Source of the DNA: Taenia hydatigena
Taxonomy: Eukaryota; Platyhelminthes; Cestoda; Cyclophyllidea; Taeniidae
Assembly: GCA_036345935.2 (NCBI GenBank)
Contig: JADWOT020001584.1
Span: 62,001 to 126,000, forward strand
DNA: 64,000 nt
Direction: 5' to 3'
Each line of letters begins with the position of its first letter. Position 1 is the stretch's first letter. A program made the translations under genes and the position numbers. Positions 11,317-23,758 of this stretch are shown piece by piece. A model generated the notes under the pieces. That model was not told where the DNA came from and made no database searches. It saw nothing but the letters and a program-made list of their open reading frames with translations.

Positions 11317-14060
11317 GTGTACGTGACAATTGTTTTGTTGGGAAAGTCATGCAGACGTCAGACAAATAACAGAAGTTGCATGCATTGCGACTGTTTTGGT
11401 AACCGGAATTTCAGCCGATCAAATCGTGTGGACCACTGAGTGCAGGCAGAAGGTCACTTCCTTCAGTTAGTAGACCCTTAAGGCATTTGAGGTTGAATGC
11501 AAAACTGATTCGAGTTTTAGTAAGAGACAACTCAGTCATCTGGCTAGCTTCACCTTATGCGAGAAAATTGCTTTCTGGCAGCAAAGGACGAATACATTGC
11601 AAATATCCTCAAACGTAATTGACAGTGACCCGAAGCGTGCATACCGATCGAGCTAGTTTCCCTCTTGAAATTGTTAGGAGCATTGCCTTTGGCATCTTGG
11701 CTAACTAAAGCATTTACTCCGGAGTGAATTTTATCCCTAGGTGCGGCAAACTTTTGACACAACCCTTAACTTTTCATGGAGATGTCCTTCTAAAATGGGC
11801 CGGTAAAGGCGTTACTGTTGACAGCAAAGCCAAATGTCCTGTTGAAGGTGCCTTTTTCCTTAAAGCGATCACCTTTCCATTGCATGTAGGCAAGGTGTCC
11901 AAGTGTGACGAGCAGGTCATGAAATGCGGCAGATTGAGTGGTGAGATTTGATATTAGCATGGAAGTGGAGAACCTCCAGGAATCAGAAGCAGAGGCAGAG
12001 TTTCCCACCGAGAACGAGTGTTTTAACTAGTTTGATCGAATGAAAAACAGGGTAGGTAATGGTCCCTAAGTTGCTACTGCCAATCTACCACTGAATTAAC
12101 ACAAGCTTCTACGCACGCTAGTATCTTTATAGGACCACGGTGGTTTCAGTACCACGGTCCCATTCGTCATTAATGTTTCAGCCTCAGAGAATTGAATCAC
12201 ACACTTACAAAAGCAGTTAAAAGGTCTCGTACACGCTCGTACTACGACTGCTCACTGTGTGGATATGCTTTTTTGCGCACCAGCGCCCCCACCTCTTTCT
12301 ACATCCACGAGTTCAGCGGCAATCCGTGTTGTTTGGCAAGAAAAGCATGACTTAGGCATATTAGCTTCGCTGTCAGTTGGCAATAAACTTCGTTCACCAT
12401 CTTCAGCTTTTAGTTCACTTTGACAACGTTTTTGTGTTGTGTCACAGGAGCGAGCATTTGCACCTCAAGGTGACGCGATGAAAGGGTTTCGGGTAAGAAC
12501 AGATGATGTGCAAAGATCACCACGTTAAGGGTGGGGCATGATGACTTGTGTAAAGCGCCGCCAAAAAAGATTGCATGGGGTGACCCGCCATACATACAGC
12601 ACATTGACGTTTGTGGGGCTACTCATGGTACTCTACTGTTTAGTGAGGCCTCTGAAAGTTGATAACGCGTCGCTGCTCGCACAATTACCAGGCAGAAGTA
12701 GTCTTCTCTCCTGGTCTTATTCCTGCGGAATGGTGAGGGTAGCCCAGACCTCAACCACTACTGAAATTCGGAATCGCCATTTGCCATGTGCGCTGGACAA
12801 AAGTGGTAGTGGAATTATTTTAAAGTACTTAACTCTCATAAGTGGGTGATAATTTGTTTACTGGAGCACTTATTTGCAATGCTCTGCCATCTACTTCACA
12901 ACTTCAAATCAAGCCATTGCACCTTGCAGTCATTTTGAACACGCGTTCAATCACGGATGATCGCCAGTTGTTAGAAGAAACGCTTTGATAAAATGAGGTA
13001 TTTGGGGATGGTGATAAGTCTTGTGCAAACTGTAGGCAATATTCATTCATAATTTGCTAGGATGCAAATTATCTAAACTGACTACATCAGGAAAACAATC
13101 TTGTATTCTCATCCTCCTCATCGTAGGTTTCACCAAAGATTTTTTAACGGAATGTGTGCCTTTCTTAATGTCATATTACCGCGTAAGGGAAATTCATAAA
13201 GGCTAATGCTAATGCGTGTGCACTATATTTTGAAGCTCTTTTTAGCATGAGAATTCTGGCAGGAGAGGATAGAACAGGAGTACCTGCAACGAGTTTTGCG
13301 CATTGTCACTAGCTTTGGTAAAAGTGGTTAAAAGCAATGAGACATTGGCTCGAATCACGTTGTTACAAACGTTGTGGGAGCCATTCGCCCATCCTGGACT
13401 GCTAGAGATGCTAGTCACAGTCCACAGGTATGGAGCACGTAACTACATTCACGTTACTCTCTAAGCAAGGAAGTAGTGGCGATACCTGAAACTGCGGAAA
13501 CTGATTCCCTTTTCTGGTCCAGGTGCGTTGATCGCTCTTATCATGTGTCCATTGCAATTCACGGACGCCGCGACAAAGTAGACAGCGATTAGTTGAAATG
13601 CCAAACAGTATCATTAGTTTACTCTGAACACTTCAGATGAGAGATTGGCAACACGCGCTTCAATACGTTGCGTAATATGACTGTTTAGGCCTCACTCGCA
13701 CTAAAGTTGCAATGAGGAGAATAATATACAGCCCAACTTTTATTTCAACTTGTACATCATCACTCTGAATAATGTGACTGCACAAAAGATCATGGAGATG
13801 GACGAGGAAACCACTCGTTTCAGAGTGGCCTCAACAACGTACTTTGTGCCACGTTGCAATTTCATACCACCTGCTACAGGTGATTCTTACTGCTTATGTG
13901 ATATCATCGGTCCAAATTATCTAAGAAGGGAGAAGAAGACAAACGTACTAAGGCTATGGTAAATAAAACAAGGCTATTCCAAAATGTGTATTGTGTGCAT
14001 TTCCGAGTGTTGAGTAACTGACAACTTCTACGTACTTCAGTGGATCCCTAGTGTGCTCAC

Positions 14061-14255
14061 CAACTGTGCATTTTTGGCGCAGCTGAGCCAGGTGATGTTG
14101 ATGTGTGGACGTCGTTTCCGTTGTCGGGATTTGTCAAGGACACGCCCTGGTTTAGGGCCGCTTTCGCTATTCGAGGTGCAAACAGCGACTCTACGGTAAA
14201 TGCGCACAAAGTGCCTCCGTCAGGTTTGCTTTCGTGCAAGAAGAGTGCAACTATT
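14061..14255 (-). CDS. Exon candidate at the far edge of the tandem repeat
   Basis: An open minus-strand frame of about 60 codons (…CAFTVESLFAPRIAKAALN…) ends in phase 2 at a TTG|GTGAGC donor. The left boundary is uncertain: acceptor-like sites lie at ggcaatag and tgcacgaaag near 14,240-14,256. CpG content and lack of stops look exon-like. No domain is recognised. The tandem duplication breaks inside it. It may be a further upstream exon of the homeobox gene, but its phase does not fit the ATG exon at 11,316. Confidence 0.35.
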
Positions 14256-14259
14256 GCCC

Positions 14260-15650
14260 AAAGTGGTCTGCCTTAATGCGGCATTTCCTGCATTGTATTG
14301 CGTAAGGCAGACCTTACTCTTCAACTCATTCTGACGTCCTCACGATGTTGGCACTTTTTAGTAGGTTTTACTTACCTGTGTGTGCTACAACTAGACAACT
14401 TTCGACATCAACGAAACATCGTTGTGCTTTTGGAGGGGAACTAAACTTCTGTACATAGGAGCCGAATTCCGCAGTAAGTTCAAGAGACAATGAGCTGACT
14501 TAAGCTTCACTGCGCAAACTTTCTCTTCAATACAACAACCATTTTGACTTTTAATACCATAGATCTTAAAGTACACTAAAGCTCTTTGCTTGTAATTCGT
14601 TCTAAAAGAGCCCTCATGCTTGTTCATGATGTTTTTGTTCTGCTCTTCCACTTGCTCCTGCTGAAGTTAACATTCATTTGACTTCCATTTCAGCCTATAA
14701 GGTGAAAGAAAAAAGGCTGAGTTGAGGATATTTCATGGAGTTTTTAAATAGAGAAATAAAATATCTCGTGAGGGCTTTATTTTTGCTGGTCTCAAGACTT
14801 TCGTGGCTGTAACCGTCGACTGCTCACAAAGTGGTATGCAATCCTAATCAGCTTCTTGCAATCATTTTGTTCCTCCTGCTGTTTATCTCGTTACAAATTG
14901 CTTCGGAATTGCTGTAACATCTCTAGAAACATCACCGGAGGTGGCGAACTGCAAGCGTAAGTCAGACTGTCTCAATCACTTTTCCTCGCGACGGCTCTAA
15001 TCTAGCAAACTTTACCCATTTTGAGTTTGTTCAGCATTGTCACTCAACTGTCCAGCGCTGAACAAAGTTTGACAACATTTTAGCAATTCTGATTGTGTAT
15101 CCTCACTTTCAGGACATGGAAAAATAAAGAGTAAGTTAATGCACAGATGTAACCGAAAGCAGGCAAATCGTATACACCGATGCTTTTATCATGCATTTAA
15201 TGCAACTTTGCCTTGTGTGCACTGCTATGGTTCACTTTGCATCATTAAATCCTTCTCGGTAAGACTTAGTTAACATTAACTGATGTTTGGTTGACAGTAC
15301 AAACAAGGCACTTAGCTTTGAGTAGAGCGTATCGTTGTTCCTAACTCAGTTATAAACTGTGCGCTTTTAATGACCACCGATGCGGTACATAAATCCTTAC
15401 CTGGGGGATCGAATAGACTACTTAAACCTGAATAGATCTAACGCGCCATTAAGAAGTTGTTTTCTAAAGGCATAGAGCATCTTTTGCACTTAGACGTGTC
15501 AACTCTGATAGCCGACATGCCGAGCAATGCAAACGAGAATAAGTCTCTCTTCTCACCCCATGCAAACTGATTCCACGTGTCAGGAAAACGTCTTTTAAGT
15601 GCTTAGAGTTTAGTTTCTTAGTAAAGAGAAGCTCTGAGATCGAGCCCTAA
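14260..15650. other. No supported gene
   Basis: AT-rich sequence with only short open frames. A minus-strand frame at 14,391-14,651 is open but has AT-rich codon use and no convincing splice sites. I see no repeats shared with the rest of the window. Confidence 0.4.
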
Positions 15651-15962
15651 TTAAATCGACATTGCACGGACTTTGTTTGCCTTGAATCTAACTTTATTTT
15701 CCACCTGGTGCAACTCAACAGAACCGACTTCCTCCGGTAAGCTTGTACACCCAGTCGCATTTATTAATCTTGATCTACCAATCCACCGACTGAATGAGCC
15801 AACATTTGTGCATGTTTGCATCCCACAGGCCGTGCGTCGACACCCGCTTTCACAGGTGAGGCACTCCATTGTCTCGTTGAAACACGTCGCACATGGAGAG
15901 TGGTTAAAGGGAATGCTTAAAGTGGATGGACATTTTGACGCCAAATGCTCATAAAAAGGCAT
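15651..15962 (-). CDS. Cys-rich exon candidate
   Basis: A 103-codon minus-strand frame contains the cysteine pattern C-x2-C-x6-C-x2-C-x3-C-x5-C-x4-C (CATCFNETMECLTCESGC then RRTACGMQTC). A donor-like CACCAG|GTGGAA follows ...VELHQ. The cysteine spacing could belong to a metal-binding or extracellular disulfide module, but I cannot place it in a family. A plus-strand frame of 93 codons overlaps it and ends in a CACAG|GTGAGG donor-like site, so the strand is not settled. Confidence 0.3.
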   Translation of the reverse strand: MPFYEHLASKCPSTLSIPFNHSPCATCFNETMECLTCESGCRRTACGMQTCTNVGSFSRWIGRSRLINATGCTSLPEEVGSVELHQVENKVRFKANKVRAMSI

Positions 15963-16249
15963 TCGTTTGCATTAATTTAGGCCAATGAAATAGACACTCA
16001 TTATTGTCTACCTCTTTGCCAACCACTTTGGCAGCATTCTTCCCTTAGCTGCTTGAAATACTTTGTTCCTATTTTAGCTATAATGGCATTGCTGCTGATG
16101 TCAATAGTCTTGTGGGTGTAACCGCTTGAAGGAATGGACGTAAAAAAGCCTAGGTGCTGCATTAACTCAAACACCCTACAAAATTCTTTGCATAGCTTTT
16201 TTAAAAACATATTTCTACAAGTTTTTGCAATAAAAAGCAAGTTCCTGAT

Positions 16250-16361
16250 CTATTGAGCGCTGAATTCTGAGTCAAATGCCACGTCGATAGTAGCGACAGC
16301 ATGAATGGCCTTATTTGCAACCGCATCAGAAGCCACATGCTTCAAAGGAGGCAAACGGCAT
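16250..16361 (-). CDS. Small membrane protein candidate, last exon
   Basis: After a good acceptor (tttgccttcacag) one base completes a codon, and 36 residues follow (CRLPPLKHVASDAVANKAI... ending DSEFSAQ) before TAG at 16,252-16,250. Phase agrees with the donor at 16,601. It is Ala and Val-rich with no recognised domain. The pair gives only two exons of an otherwise unseen gene whose 5' part would lie to the right. Confidence 0.35.
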
Positions 16362-16600
16362 CTGTGAAGGCAAAGGATTATGCGGGTTAATTTTATTAGA
16401 AAAGCCTCATTCCAAAGCGTACAAGTCAAGTGTCGAACTAATAATTGGGGAACGACCAACAAGTCTGCTTTAGAGTAATGCTTAGCAGCTTGCAGCTGAA
16501 GAGTTCCTTCGCACCTCCGATGCATACTTTTACTCTGTTTGAAGGCAGGTCTGTTGCTTTATTGTTGTTGATCTCAGCGGGGTTGACTGCTTTAAAATAC

Positions 16601-16706
16601 TCATCTGACAGCGCTTGCAGACGATAAGAATGATGGGAGGACAATGAAGAAATCAGTGAATGCACAACTAATGCAGAAATGATGACCATGACATGAAGGG
16701 ACATCA
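16601..16706 (-). CDS. Small membrane protein candidate, transmembrane exon
   Basis: The acceptor ttttttcattgcag is strong. The exon supplies two bases, then an ATG and 33 further codons with a hydrophobic segment (HVMVIISALVVHSLISSL) fitting one membrane span, then a GATGA|GTATTT donor in phase 2 that matches the exon at 16,250-16,361. The frame also stays open past this donor to about 16,440, so other donors are possible. Further right, 16,850-16,970 reads GDNNNFTKSSASSSRDEST on the same strand and may be another exon; a decayed relative of that piece lies at about 51.36-51.5 kb. Confidence 0.3.
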
Positions 16707-16829
16707 CTGCAATGAAAAAACCGCACATTTCTAATCATTCACTTAAATTTTACGTTCTTGGGGCAGCCTCGAGCAGGCGCGAAAACGTGAAGAGGTAAAA
16801 TAGACACACATAATAGAGGTGCGTGGTAG

Positions 16830-18130
16830 AGGTTCAGCGGTGACGCCAACACCGGCGCTTCTGACTCTGACACAAACGCATCCACCGTACTTTCGTCTCT
16901 AGAACTTGAAGCCGAGCTTTTAGTGAAATTGTTGTTGTCACCTCCAGCGACTACTCTGGTGAATAAGGAATGCTGTCTCACTTCCAGCCTCTCAACTGCT
17001 TTTCAAAGCCTAAAGACTAGATGAACTTTATCCACTAGCACCTAGTTTAGGGCTTGATTTAATTTACCCGCAGATAAGCATGATTAATTGGTTTTGAACA
17101 CTGGCAGCACTCATTGCATTTGTCTTAATTCGAGGTGCTGTTAGAATTCATCTAGTCAATCCGCTATGCTTAATACGATTTCTATTTGGGCACCTCAAAC
17201 GGTGTTTTTATAGCAAACTCGTACCGGCAAAAATAGCGACTTTCAGAACAAATGGAAGCACACAGATTTCATTCCACTTTGATTTTTTTGACATGAATCA
17301 ATGAATTTTAGTTGAGTGGCAAAGCAATGCATTCCTTACTGATCTAATTCAATCAAAATGAAAGGGAACTTTGTCCTACTGTAATCTGTTCAAAGCATCA
17401 TGCCCAAAATCACACCAATACCTTTTCCTAAGTGTGACATTCGGGAGGCTAGTAGTATGTTTCGTTAGCCGTGCCATCCAGCCAAAACAGAGGTGGAGCC
17501 TTCAGTGGCCACAGATCAACAACGAAGAGTCAAACGCCTAACCAAAGTATCACGGTGATAGCCATCAGTCAGGGTCAAATTTACTGCCTCGTTGAATGGA
17601 ACTAAGAAGCATCCCCAACCGGAGTTTGAGTTGATCCCCTCCACTTGACTATAAGGCATCCTATTTGCAATCAATAGATTGAGAAATTTGTTTGTGTACA
17701 GATTTCATCTTCATTTTTTCAAGCTTGTATGCACCGAATCCGATAAATCCTCTAACAATTTTAGAATGCCCGGCTGTTCAAACTTAGTACTGGGTTGCCT
17801 CTAAAGTCGAAACCAAAACAACCGATCGGATGGAAAAGATTCGGGGAGGGCATAGATTAGGAAAAGAGCCCTTCCAGAGGGCAGACAAATCTGTTCGCAC
17901 CACGGCCTGATCCGATCACTGTGAAGGCTGTGCACATTATGGATCACCGAATAAAATGCATTGTGCGCTCGACTCTTGTTTCTACAATCAACGTCTTCTG
18001 GATGCACCACTGAAAAGACTGATCCAAAACTATGAAGATTCCTGGCTGCTACACTATTGTCGGGTGGAAAGTAAGGGTAATGACCAAAATGGAATTTGCG
18101 GACCATTTAGCTGGTTGTTTGGAATCACAA
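16830..18130 (+). repeat. Partial, decayed LHFPL-unit 5' segment (unit E)
   Basis: Short matches show that this stretch is related, in the same orientation, to the 5' part of unit D: 16.84-16.88 kb to 51.36 kb, 17.1-17.16 kb to C at 35.69 kb, 17.47-17.52 kb to 52.9 kb, and 17.77-18.15 kb to 53.64-54.2 kb. Frames seen here are interrupted relative to D. It carries no LHFPL exon. Confidence 0.55.
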
Positions 18131-21028
18131 ACTTATACGCTGGCATGTGTGTGTGGTAATGCCATCATAGTACTCCTAGTTACACCTTTATTGCCTTCAA
18201 CTCTTGCCACTCGAGCATGCCATTCCAGTTCCTATGACATCGCAGGATGCAATGCAGCATGATTCCATCCAAAGCAATTGTACTTATTAAAACTCTATCG
18301 TAGAATCATCAGCTCGTTGCAATTCAATGACCTTTAAGCGACCTGGTTTTGGTTGAATTAATCGTGCAGATTTGCGAATCAGTCGAAATCTCCAGGGCCA
18401 TATTTAAAGTCATGCTCAATCCTTCCTCATTAATTTAGTCCTTAAATTACTACTGCTTGCAGATTTATTCTTCTCGACAATGAACCAGCCAATTTGATCA
18501 TCGGGCATGTTTTGCTTTGCATTTCAAGAGCATCCCACAAAACATTCACATTGACACAATGAATTCATTTTTCTCCGTTTAGCTTCAATAAAGTTCTTAA
18601 GCCATGCAATTTAAATGTCATTTTTGCATCAAACTGGCTGTAAGTTCCAACGCGTGGTACTACGAGCCATTTGTAGGGCACCGGTGGTTGGCATTGTCCC
18701 ATGAAAATACGGTCAATGGCCGAACTGTAGACTGAATGGTAATTTGACTTGTATCCGGTTTCGTCAATCTACTCAAATGGGAATAAGTAGGGTCCAACAG
18801 ACTCTTTGCAATTAATGCATAGTTTTGCAAGGATAGCGCAAGATAAAGCGACTAACCCATAAGGAAGATATTACAACATTGTTATGCTAAGGAAATCTGT
18901 GCCTGCGCTAGCATATGAATGATAGGAATTTGATAGAAAACGAAAAAGAGTCGCCGATTCCCTTAAATGTTTGGGAGGGAATGCCAACAACTGGGTCATT
19001 TTGACCGTTTGTGCACGAGCAAATGCATAACGGTAAATAGGTAGACCACGTGTAACACAAACATCGATGAAAGTAGTATTAACTCAGCGCAAACACTTTA
19101 GAAGGCGAAGTGAGCCTCACACTCAGCATACGGCATCTGTCCAACAGCATAGAACTCTAAGTCTAGCATAAACTTAGTGAAAATCGCAGTATTTCCCCAC
19201 ATCGGTTGGGTTATGTAACTGCATACGCAAAAAACTCAGTCCGCGCAGATCGCGTCACGAAACGGAGGCTCGATTTGCACATCTGAAGTTTGTGATGGTC
19301 AGGAAGTTATCGAAATGAATTTTTAGAATCTCTCCTCTATATTTCTACCAAACGCACTCATGTTAAAGAGAGTAGAAGACAAAGTCGTTACAGATGACCG
19401 TGCAAGCTGTTGGCATTTTCGGGATTTCTTCGTCATTTGATTTTAGCAAAATTTAACCTTATTGTTCTACATCGGTGATGGTTTACAAAAATGCTGAGGC
19501 AGTTGAATGACTTCGATTCCATCCCAATCTTCTTTTAATCATGTTGAACAAACGTGCTTTTTCATGAACAAGCAAGGTGGGTGTAAATTAGTCTCCAGTA
19601 ATGCTTTGCGTGTGTTCTCAAGCAATTCGCCTCTCAAATAGGACGATTAATGCGGTAGCCTAAGGGAAGTTAAAATGTTGTAGAAAATTAGTTGCAACAA
19701 CAATCGGATCTTGTGTCAGTACTCCAAATCATGTCCGATGATGTGGATTCCCAGGTTCGAATTCGCTTAAATCAAGTTTGCAATGCTCAGTGGCCGCCCT
19801 GCCTACTGCCCATTACACCGCCTTTTTATGTTCAAAGCGCCTAATAAATAAGGCATTCCAATAAAGCACATTTGCTGGCTTACAGGTAGCAAACAATTGA
19901 TATGGAATTCAAGTGGTGTTCATGGAATGAAGCGATGGCATGCAGACCTTTATGAGAGAAGCATGGAGCTTGATTTGCTTGTGTGCCCTCTTCCATTCCC
20001 TTTATACCCATCGAGTCAGATTTAGGCCGACTGAGTACTACCTGCAGCAAAAATAAATATTCGTTTCCTCTCACCATATTCTGATAAATCAGTAAGGGTC
20101 CATGCTACAGGTTGCTGAGGTAGCCAAGAAGCGGATAGGAATTGCAACAGAAGAAATGGGAGCAAAAAGATAAGACGTATTCTCTGAAAAAATTTATCCA
20201 ACATATCCTCAAATGGCTTACAAGGACCGCATCTTTGCAATGCAACGAGATTGGCATAGCAACTGCACATATAGCCCTCCCAACGCAGTTTATTTAGTTG
20301 ACTCGACGTGTAAGTATGCGAAACGTTGCAAACTTAAATGCATAATTTCCTTTCGATACCACACAAGCATCTTACATTTGACAACTCCTCTGAAGTCGTC
20401 TCTCTTTCGAATCCCTCCTTTTCTTTCATCGTTATGTTTCTATTTAGCTGCGATACTTCTTAATGCCTATCGTCATCCCACAACTGCCTCTTAGGCAGCC
20501 CATGGTTGCTTCCAGTCCCTCTTTTATCAGCATTTTCTCCCAGACTTATTATCCTCACCTACAATGATGCAACTATCACCACTTAGATCGGTAACAGCAA
20601 GAGTGCAACGCTCACTCTTCATGTCATCCACTCTGACCACTTAGTTTCCCGCAATCATTACAGAAGGGAGTGAGCTATTTAAGAAGCTTTAGGCAGCGGC
20701 AATGATTGTGGATAGGATCCCAAAGTATTATGCAGCAGGCAAAGCCATGTTTAGATCCGATTTGTGAAATACTTGTGATTTACTTCACCGATTGCAACCC
20801 CATTCTTAAAGGCAACGCTCTTCAATTCAGCAAGTCTTATGCTTCCAGAAGCAAGAAATGAATGGAGAAAGTCTTAAAGGTATGCCCAGTTTCTATTTGT
20901 CTCATTAAATCACACTAAATTACAGGTAGTTGGCTATCATTAATGCAGTTTATTGTGTTAGAAGTGATGGAACAGTTGATATACAGGTTGTACATAACTC
21001 TTGGAATAATATGAAGCCAAGAACAATT

Positions 21029-21148
21029 TTAACTCGCATTTGCAGCAGCGCTGCTAATCTCGCCACCATCACAAAGCTCATTTTTCTCCTCTTCTCAAGC
21101 GTTGACGGCTACTTCATCTTCTGGTATGGCTGCGAAAGACTGACATTC
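21029..21148 (-). pseudogene. LHFPL-like copy A, exon 4 with nonsense codon
   Basis: Counterpart of the 120-base last exon of copy C, after the acceptor gcattgtag. It begins ECQSFAAIPEDEVAVNA, then has TGA at 21,097-21,095 where copy C has Lys. The frame beyond the TGA stays open to the ancestral stop, so the nonsense change is recent. Confidence 0.7.
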
Positions 21149-22105
21149 CTACAATGCTAAAAAATTTGTTAGGCATAGTGAAGCACTTCGTTTTGCCTAA
21201 CCACATGCTGTTTCTCAAGACTTGTTTAGCTCTCTCATCAGCCACTTCCTGTTGAGATGAGGGAAGGCGTTATTCAGGCCATAGTTGTTCTACTAGATTG
21301 ATCCCTTCGCACTACCACTCTACAATTTTAACAATTTACATGCGTCCAGTGTGTCTAAATAAGCAGAAGCGATTTGCATGCAGGCACTTAACCAATCCCG
21401 ACTTGTCTGCATTTCATGGGTTCCAATTGGCGGGAAAATTGTGTTATAAGGAAAAGTCGGAACCCAATCCTCTACAATCAGATTCCACCAAGAGCTGATA
21501 ACATTCGAATCACCACGTAGCTAAAGAATCTCACGAATTCCATGTGTCAAGTTGATTTGTCGATTCCGCTCCTTTCGTTAAGTACAAGTGAATGCAAAGA
21601 TATATTGCGATTTTGAACAGCGTGGCCGATTCCATGAGTCACGGGGATTTGGGAAATTGGCGCCAATGTGATTGCATGTGCATTCCCATTGCTGCAGTAT
21701 TTTCCAGAAACATTTGGACTCTAGAATGCTGACATTTGTGCTTTTCTAAAGACTTCATTTGGTTGCCATTATGCATCCATGTGATCATAGCGGAAATCAA
21801 GTAGAACGCACCATGAGAGAATAGCCTGACACTTTGTTTTGCCTACACATTCTCTCGCAGCAAAGCGAGTTCGCGTTGCTGTAGAATTGCAAACAGTTAT
21901 ACAATTAGCCATACACGAGACCGTCAATTTGAATTCAATGATGGACTTGTAAACCATTCTTGCGCACACGATAATGTTGGAAGTCAACTGAAATATTCAT
22001 AAGAAAACACACTGAGGACTTGGTTGGAGGCAATTTAGCTTGCTGCTGTCTTGGATTGGGACGGAAAATTGAGCAGCTGAGACAATGTGCAGGATCCAAC
22101 GAGAT

Positions 22106-22401
22106 TCAGGAATCAAGTGGAATAACAAAAGAGTGTAGACCTCTCCTGACATTGCAGTTGATGCCACCTCCAGTGCCACACGAAAACACTGAGTTCTCCA
22201 TGGTGCACCAAGGAGTGGGATGTTGAGGGTGCGAGTGGTTGGCAGGTAGGAGGGAGTACTTTGCATCACTTGGTGATAGCGGTGGTGGTGAGGTGGCACG
22301 CTGCAGGAGAGATTGTAGAATGTTCGGCATTCCCGACAGTACTACACTGATCACGCCACACGCTATCGTCAGCACGTGTGCCCAACCAAATTCGCAACGA
22401 C
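22106..22401 (-). pseudogene. LHFPL-like copy A, exon 3 (fourth membrane span)
   Basis: After the acceptor cgttcag, the exon reads RCEFGWAHVLTIACGVISV, the fourth transmembrane segment of the LHFPL family, then a Pro/His-rich tail. It meets a stop at 22,106, earlier than in copy C. A second candidate coding piece further along (21.98-21.77 kb, after an atatttcag acceptor, reading TSNIIVCARMVYKSIIEF) is open here but has no clean equivalent in copy C. Confidence 0.7.
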
Positions 22402-22678
22402 CTGAACGCAGCACACCATCCGCTAATACTGTAACTTGACACCACAACGCCTATTAAAATGTCACTTTGATATTCTGATGAATTTGCGCTATAGGGATGC
22501 CCTCAACCAACGTTTGCGGCTTGGTGCTACTCACTCGGCATGAGTAGACTGCTCCCTCCCATTCACATCAAATACAGTTGGTTCAGTCATACAACAAGCG
22601 TTTCATGTTTATAGTAATTTCGGAAAGATCGCATTGCGCAAAACAGGAGAGGCTGATGATATTCAAACCAAAGCGTAC

Positions 22679-22780
22679 CCAATTTATACCTTCCGCTTCC
22701 GTGACCGCAAATTTGTGAAATCTCGGAGTTGTTAGACTATCCGAAAGGATAGGCAACGCAAGCGACAAGGCAAAGTGTTT
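22679..22780 (-). pseudogene. LHFPL-like copy A, exon 2, nonsense codon and lost acceptor
   Basis: 102 bases matching exon 2 of copy C (third membrane span and the loop ending GRYKLG). The conserved Trp codon of the FGW motif is TAG at 22,739-22,737. The dinucleotide before the exon is GG instead of AG. The donor GTACG is kept. Together with the exon 4 nonsense codon this makes copy A a pseudogene, although its exon 1 is open. Confidence 0.8.
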
Positions 22781-23758
22781 CCAAAAGTAAAGAAGAAAAC
22801 AACAATGTTCTACACTTCCAAAGTATTAAAGGAAAGTTGGCATTAGTACGGCACGAAACCTTGTTATTTTCTTTCAGTTTATGGCACTATTAATAATTTC
22901 TTAATGGGCAATTTTGTCAACGTCGCACTATTTTACTTTCGAATTGCTCGGTTGGAGTGTTCCCAAAATGCTCTGACATATTTAAGAAAAAAGTAGAGGC
23001 ATGTGCAAGTGTAGGTGTCCGGTAGTACCCTTGGACTCACAACCCGTTAAGTTATTCCTTACAAAATGCCAAACGGCGTATCTCGGATGAGTTAATTCAA
23101 TCTCATTTAAGAGTCGCTTTGTCTCTACCTTTATCCTAGACTAAAAAAATGGTCAGCACACATCCCAGGCCCAATTCCCTTCATAAATTATGTCCCGAAC
23201 ATTGGCAGAAAGACCTTTAGTTTGCATTGAGGACAAGGATTTTCCATCGGTTGGAGGTGATTGGACTGCACGAAATTCAACAAATTCAATCAAAAGTGAA
23301 GTGAACACCGAGAAGCAAGTTGTAACGGAGCCATTAACATTTGACTTAAAGCTGCGCTGGTAATTGAAACTCGCTAGCATCTTGCGTTCAGCCACGAAAT
23401 ATGGTCATAAATGCGGTGGTCGGACAACTGGCCATTAAAGGAATTGGCTGACCATAAAATGGCCCAAGAGCTATCGGTACTTTTCACTAAGGATACCTAC
23501 AATTGTTTGGACTGAAGGTTGACTGCGATCGAGAGCGTGCATCAACTAAAACATTCAATAAGGCTCACAACAATTTCAACTCCGTCTGAAGTAGACAGAA
23601 TCCTTTTTCAATTCCAAAGTATACAACGCCACATTGAAGTAACAATCACATGACAGATTTCATTAGACCAAGAATTTGAAGTAAATTACTGACAGAAAGT
23701 TGGTTACCAATCGCCGAGCCCCAAAGGCCAGATCGTTCAGGTTATTGGAATAAGGACA

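Larger units (their letters stand above)
9096..14098. repeat. ~5 kb tandem unit, copy 2 (distal)
   Basis: Direct repeat of copy 1. Differences include loss of about 44 bases near 13,684 (present at about 8,657-8,701), an 18-base insertion near 13,855, a shortened A run near 10,885, and a cluster of changes at 11.55-12.5 kb. It contains minus-strand exon duplicates at 9,251-9,595, 9,805-9,951 and 11,224-11,316. No homeobox exon follows this copy, so its exons could only reach the homeobox by splicing across copy 1. Confidence 0.9.

Noticed and set aside
22020..22226. Plus-strand frames over LHFPL copy A exon 3
   Set aside because: They are antisense shadows of the recognisable fourth membrane span.
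22997..22999. Alternative reading of the LHFPL tail in copies A and C (frame MSGDVHTLL...)
   Set aside because: The frame is fixed by the fourth membrane span upstream, and the alternative frame has a stop in copy D.
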